From Bacillota bacterium (GTDB lineage: Bacteria; Bacillota; Clostridia; Oscillospirales; Ruminococcaceae), in NCBI GenBank assembly GCA_029550985.1, contig JAKPGH010000259.1:1-8945 (forward strand): a DNA stretch of 8,945 nucleotides, in the 5' to 3' direction. Position 1 is the first letter of the stretch, and every line of letters starts with the position of its first letter. Position numbers and translations under genes: made by a program. Below the pieces are notes generated by a model. It made no database searches and was not told where the DNA came from. It saw only the letters and a program-made list of their open reading frames with translations. Shown here one piece after another: positions 5,665-8,945 of this stretch.

Positions 5665-6936
5665 TTGCAGATCGAGTTGATTGTGCTGCTGGTGATGATA
5701 GGGTCTTTTTTGATCGCAAATATGCTGCTTAAACTTCCAGTCAGCCTTTCCATGATGTTGGGGGCGGTGTTGGGCACATTGGTGGGCGGCGAAGGGATTC
5801 CCCTTCGCCACCTCTTTGAAGGCGCTTTTGTCTACCTGGACACCATGATGATTATTGCCACCGCCATGATCTTTATGAACGTCATTGAAAAGTCCGGCAC
5901 CATCGAGGCGTTGGGAGCAGCGATTGTCAGGCGATTCTATAAAGTACCAGCAGTGATGTTGATTCTGTTGATGTTGATTATTATGTTTCCCGGCATGATT
6001 ACCGGCTCTTCCACCGCCGCTGTGCTCAGCGCAGGCGCCATTGTTGCGCCCATCCTGATGCTGATGGGGATTCCCGCCTCCAAAACCGGCGCCATGCTGG
6101 CCATCGGCGCCATTTTGGGAATGGCGGCGCCGCCCGTCAACATCCCCGCCATGCTGATTACCGGCGGCGTAGACATGCCCTATATCGGATTTGCCCTTCC
6201 CCTGCTGGCACTGACATTGCCTTGTGCCGTATTTACCGCTTTGTTGTTAGGTCTTCCCTATTGCAAAAACTTAGATTACGAAAAAGTTAAGACCGGCCTG
6301 AATCTCGAGGTTGGTTCCCGCCACGGTTTTAAACTGTACTTGCCCATTGTCACCCTCTTTTTACTGATGATACTCACTCGAGCATTTGCCGCCTACATAC
6401 CCAACCTCGGAATGCCGCTGATATTCCTCATTTCCAGTGTCGTCGGTTTCTTCACTGGCGAAAAGCTGGATGTTGTCAAGACCGTGGAAACAAGCATCTC
6501 CACGTCGGTTCCGGTCCTTGCCAAGTTGGTAGGAGTTGGAATGTTCATTCAGATTATGACCCTTACCGGTGCCCGAGGTTTCATCGTCATCAACTGCCTG
6601 GGCCTTGGGATCGTTATGCTTTGGATTTTCAGCATCACCATTTTGCCCGCTTTCGGCGCGGTATCCTCCTTTGGAGGAGCTTCGGTGTTGGGTGTTCCCT
6701 TCATGCTCTCCATGCTGTCCGGCAATCACACCATCACCGCTGCTGCCCTGGCTTTCCTGGCCTGCATGGGAGACTTGATGCCCCCCACCGCCTTGGCCGG
6801 CAACTACGCTGCCAAAATTGTGGAACAGCGGTATGCCAAAGTGCTCCCCCGCTGCCTGATTCCCCTGGCTTTCTGTCTGCTCCTTGGGCTGCTCTTTTTG
6901 ATTTTCTCCAAGAACCTGGGGTTCCTGGTCCTGTAG
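5665..6936 (+). CDS. DctM-like (TRAP large subunit / IT superfamily) permease
   Basis: A 423-residue polytopic membrane protein with about 10-12 hydrophobic segments along its length. Size and layout match DctM, the large subunit of TRAP carboxylate transporters. The two inverted halves carry the expected re-entrant motifs: PGMITGSSTAAVLSAG (G114-S116) and GMAAPPVNIPA (P156-P157) in the first half, and FGGASVLGVPF with GDLMPPTALAG (P373-P374) in the second. I chose TTG 5665, because GGAGG (5652-5656) is eight bases upstream and the protein then opens directly with MQIELIVLLVMIGSFLIA. ATG 5650 would add five residues but its GAGG is only two bases away. No DctQ or classical DctP gene adjoins it. 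The 48-aa gene overlaps its ribosome binding site with this stop codon. The substrate is unknown; a carboxylate or amino-acid derivative is inferred from the hydrolase genes downstream. Confidence 0.85.
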   Translation: MQIELIVLLVMIGSFLIANMLLKLPVSLSMMLGAVLGTLVGGEGIPLRHLFEGAFVYLDTMMIIATAMIFMNVIEKSGTIEALGAAIVRRFYKVPAVMLILLMLIIMFPGMITGSSTAAVLSAGAIVAPILMLMGIPASKTGAMLAIGAILGMAAPPVNIPAMLITGGVDMPYIGFALPLLALTLPCAVFTALLLGLPYCKNLDYEKVKTGLNLEVGSRHGFKLYLPIVTLFLLMILTRAFAAYIPNLGMPLIFLISSVVGFFTGEKLDVVKTVETSISTSVPVLAKLVGVGMFIQIMTLTGARGFIVINCLGLGIVMLWIFSITILPAFGAVSSFGGASVLGVPFMLSMLSGNHTITAAALAFLACMGDLMPPTALAGNYAAKIVEQRYAKVLPRCLIPLAFCLLLGLLFLIFSKNLGFLVL

Positions 6937-6949
6937 GAGGTCATCGATC

Positions 6950-7096
6950 ATGATGATGTATATTTACCTCGGTATCCTGCTGCTGATTCTGGTATTCGTT
7001 ATACGATACCTGTTCACTGAAAATAAACTTCTATCCCAAATTGATGCGGCACTTGTGTTGATTCCCATGCTGCTGCGGCTCTTTTTGATTAAGTAA
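6950..7096 (+). CDS. 48-residue membrane protein, possible permease subunit
   Basis: I do not recognise this protein. The ribosome binding site AGGAGG (6935-6940) overlaps the permease stop codon (6934-6936) and lies nine bases before three consecutive ATG codons (6950, 6953, 6956), so translation is probably coupled to the permease. The protein has a hydrophobic helix at about residues 4-22, a short polar turn RYLFTENKLLSQ, and a second hydrophobic stretch at about 32-47 ending in lysine. This suggests one or two membrane passes. The next gene starts 11 bases after its stop, so it is embedded in the operon. A normal TRAP small subunit (DctQ) is around 160 residues with four helices. This could be a reduced or analogous partner that stabilises the permease; that is inference. 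Confidence 0.75.
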   Translation: MMMYIYLGILLLILVFVIRYLFTENKLLSQIDAALVLIPMLLRLFLIK

Positions 7097-7107
7097 GGGG
7101 TGATAGA

Positions 7108-8253
7108 ATGAAATTTCAACCCGATCAGCTCAAAGGCAATCGGATTACGGCCATTGCCGTATGCACCGTTGCACTTCTCTGTCTGGTTGTGTTGGCTCGG
7201 GAATTTCTGAGTATGCGCAAGGCGGAGCCCATCTATCCGGGTCCCGGTGTTACCCGCACCGCCATGCTCAGCGACTATTTTGAGGGAATCAAAGGCACTG
7301 CGGGGGACACGGAAATCTATATTCTGGAAGGAAAAAAGCCGGGAGCCTCGATTCTAGTGTTGGGCGGCACCCACGCCAACGAACCTTCCGGACTGCTGAG
7401 TGCGGTGCTTTTGATTGAAAACGCCGTGGTGGAGGAAGGCACGCTGTACGTCATTCCGCACACCAACAACAGCGGCTTTACCTGCACCGACCCTCAGGAA
7501 GCGGCGCCAATGCGGTTTACCATCGACACTCCCACAGGTCCCCGCACGTTCCGATACGGCTCCCGGAGCACCAACCCGGTGCATCAATGGCCCGACCCCG
7601 AACTTTATCTCCATGTTTCTTCCGGACAGAGCCTTTCCGGCGCGGAAACCCGCAACATCAACCGCACTTACCCGGGACGGCCCAATGGAAACTTCACCGA
7701 AAAAGTCAGTTATGCTGTGACCACCCTCATCCGTCAGGAAGGAATTGACGTCACCATCGACCTTCACGAGGCTGCGCCGGAATACCCCACCATCAACGCC
7801 CTGGTCGCGCACGAAAACGCTATGCCTCTCGCCTCTATGGCCATGTTCAACCTTGCCATGGAAGGAATGGAAATCAGCCTGGAGCCCTCTCCCCAAAACC
7901 TTCACGGTTTGACCCACCGGGAATTGGGCGACCACACCAACACCTGGGCCACGTTGATGGAAACCGCCAACCCCGCACAGGGACGGCTGAGAGGCAAAAC
8001 CGACGAGCGGCTGGTGGTAACCGGACAGGATAAGTTCTACCAGATGGCCGCCAAATACGGGAATCTGTATGTTCCCTTTGATGAGAGGGGACATCCGATC
8101 AGCGGACGTGTTTCCCGCCATGTCACTGGTATTATGCAACTGGCTCAGGCCTATAACGATCTTGATTTGGGAAAGCGCATTGTCATTACCAATGTTCCCA
8201 CCTATGAAGAAATGAATCAGGACATCGGCCGATATTTGGCCACCCCTCACTAA
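7108..8253 (+). CDS. Membrane-anchored aspartoacylase/succinylglutamate desuccinylase-like zinc hydrolase
   Basis: A 381-residue protein of the M14-like AspA/AstE family, which removes acyl groups from N-acyl amino acids or cleaves amide bonds using zinc. ATG 7108 has AAGGGG seven bases upstream, 11 bases after the 48-aa gene. Residues 13-30 form one hydrophobic helix, so the catalytic domain is probably anchored on the outer face of the membrane. Likely zinc ligands are His89 and Glu92 in GGTHANEPSG and His220 in TIDLHEA. Asn185-Arg186 in NINRTYPGRPNG match the substrate carboxylate-binding pair. Glu285 in TLMETANPAQGRL is a candidate general base. The position after a permease suggests it releases a product for uptake. 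The substrate cannot be read from the sequence; a peptidase-like role on cell-wall peptides is an alternative. Confidence 0.85.
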   Translation: MKFQPDQLKGNRITAIAVCTVALLCLVVLAREFLSMRKAEPIYPGPGVTRTAMLSDYFEGIKGTAGDTEIYILEGKKPGASILVLGGTHANEPSGLLSAVLLIENAVVEEGTLYVIPHTNNSGFTCTDPQEAAPMRFTIDTPTGPRTFRYGSRSTNPVHQWPDPELYLHVSSGQSLSGAETRNINRTYPGRPNGNFTEKVSYAVTTLIRQEGIDVTIDLHEAAPEYPTINALVAHENAMPLASMAMFNLAMEGMEISLEPSPQNLHGLTHRELGDHTNTWATLMETANPAQGRLRGKTDERLVVTGQDKFYQMAAKYGNLYVPFDERGHPISGRVSRHVTGIMQLAQAYNDLDLGKRIVITNVPTYEEMNQDIGRYLATPH

Positions 8254-8260
8254 TCCACAG

Positions 8261-8293
8261 ATACACCCGGTCCGTCCTGCGGGCCGGGTGTAT
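8261..8293 (+). other. Strong intercistronic hairpin without a T-run
   Basis: ATACACCCGG (8261-8270) pairs perfectly with CCGGGTGTAT (8284-8293). CCG/CGG (8272-8274, 8280-8282) extends the stem around loop TCCTG, about 14 bp in all. No T-run follows on either strand, so it is not a standard terminator. It may protect or separate transcript segments between the two hydrolase genes. Confidence 0.7.
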
Positions 8294-8315
8294 TGGCAAA
8301 AAGGTGGTTATTGAA

Positions 8316-8945
8316 ATGATGAACCGGAAAACGGCAGTGCTGATGTGCATCCTGCTTTTGTGGTTCAGTGGCTGTACTCCAGCCCAAAACGTAATCCCTT
8401 CCCCGGAAGAAAGCAGGGTATCTTCCATGGAACTATCGTCTTCCCCTTCCGCAAAACCGGAACAGGAAGTTGACAGTCATTCTTCTGAGCCACAGCAGTC
8501 CCCTACTCCCAGCGGCGCAGCATCCAGCGAGTCCCCCACCTCTGAACCGGAACAGGGGACAGACCGTGAATCTGCGTCGCCGGAGCCATCTTCTCCCCCA
8601 GGCCCGGCGGAACCCAGAGAGTGGTCCACCTATCGGTTGTTGGAGGGCACCGAGTTGGAACTGGAAGTGGCTGTATTGACAACGGAAATCCCAGGCCCTA
8701 CACTGTTTGTAGTGGCGGGAATCCACGGTGACGAAATAGCCGGTTGGATGGCTGCCCAGCGTCTGCTGGAGGAAAGTAAGCCCACCCGAGGCACTTTATA
8801 TGTTCTCTCCCCCGCCAACCGGCCGGGGGCCTCGGCGCAGGAGCGGTACTGCTACGACGATGAAGACCTCAACCGCCTGTTTCCGGGAAACGCCAACGGC
8901 ACCCGCAGCCAGAGGGTGGCGGACGCCATCTACCGGGATGTGCGG
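8316..8945 (+). CDS. Lipoprotein zinc hydrolase, aspartoacylase/succinylglutamate desuccinylase-like (3' end outside window)
   Basis: A second member of the AspA/AstE family; 210 codons are visible and the frame is open at the right edge. ATG 8316 (or 8319) follows AAGGTGG (8301-8307) at eight bases. The signal peptide ends with lipobox F17-S18-G19 and Cys20. A long low-complexity linker rich in Ser, Pro and Glu spans about residues 21-102. It would hold the enzyme away from the membrane. The catalytic domain then starts with the strand TLFVVAGIHGDEIAGW, where His137 and Glu140 are predicted zinc ligands, and DLNRLFPGNANG, with Asn186-Arg187 the carboxylate-binding pair. The second zinc histidine and the catalytic glutamate would lie beyond the window. 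It resembles the preceding hydrolase in fold, but is diverged and anchored differently, so it probably handles a related substrate or a second step. Confidence 0.85.
   Translation, partial: MMNRKTAVLMCILLLWFSGCTPAQNVIPSPEESRVSSMELSSSPSAKPEQEVDSHSSEPQQSPTPSGAASSESPTSEPEQGTDRESASPEPSSPPGPAEPREWSTYRLLEGTELELEVAVLTTEIPGPTLFVVAGIHGDEIAGWMAAQRLLEESKPTRGTLYVLSPANRPGASAQERYCYDDEDLNRLFPGNANGTRSQRVADAIYRDVR

Noticed and set aside
1..8945. CRISPR array, tRNA, rRNA, known riboswitch or phage genes
   Set aside because: No regular spaced repeats, cloverleaf, conserved riboswitch core or phage-type protein was seen on either strand by reading.

Overview
All genes in this window lie on the plus strand. Most reading frames are moderately GC-rich and start with strong purine-rich ribosome binding sites (AGGAGG type). 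Glutamine synthetase sits directly next to an ANTAR-domain regulator, and intrinsic terminators are common. Together these suggest an anaerobic Firmicute of the class Clostridia, possibly a gut or Oscillospiraceae-like lineage. This is inferred from gene content and style; there is no rRNA or other marker to place it better.

The left half (1-4012) is a core nitrogen and cofactor block. It contains the 3' part of a type I glutamine synthetase, an ANTAR antiterminator whose receiver domain lacks the phospho-acceptor aspartate, CTP synthase (pyrG) and ammonia-dependent NAD synthetase (nadE). Between the ANTAR gene and pyrG lies a promoter followed by a terminator hairpin. A smaller hairpin overlaps the terminator's 5' arm and cannot form at the same time. 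This looks like an attenuation switch in the pyrG leader.

The middle (4013-4921) holds two very small transcription units: an 89-residue GNAT-like acetyltransferase and an unrecognised 47-residue acidic protein. Each is closed by a clear intrinsic terminator. An AT-rich, gene-free stretch follows, with one more large hairpin and a degenerate repeat that may be a scar of a mobile element.

The right half (4922-8945, running off the edge) looks like one envelope operon. In order it encodes a lipoprotein resembling the family I remember as DUF6305, a DctM-like polytopic permease, a 48-residue membrane protein, a membrane-anchored zinc deacylase of the aspartoacylase/succinylglutamate desuccinylase family, and a second deacylase of that family made as a lipoprotein (cut by the window end). 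A reasonable model is that the two surface hydrolases split an N-acylated amino acid or similar conjugate outside the membrane. The DctM-like permease, helped by the lipoprotein and the small protein, would then import a product. The operon lacks recognisable DctP and DctQ partners within the window, so the arrangement is the best candidate here for an undescribed system.
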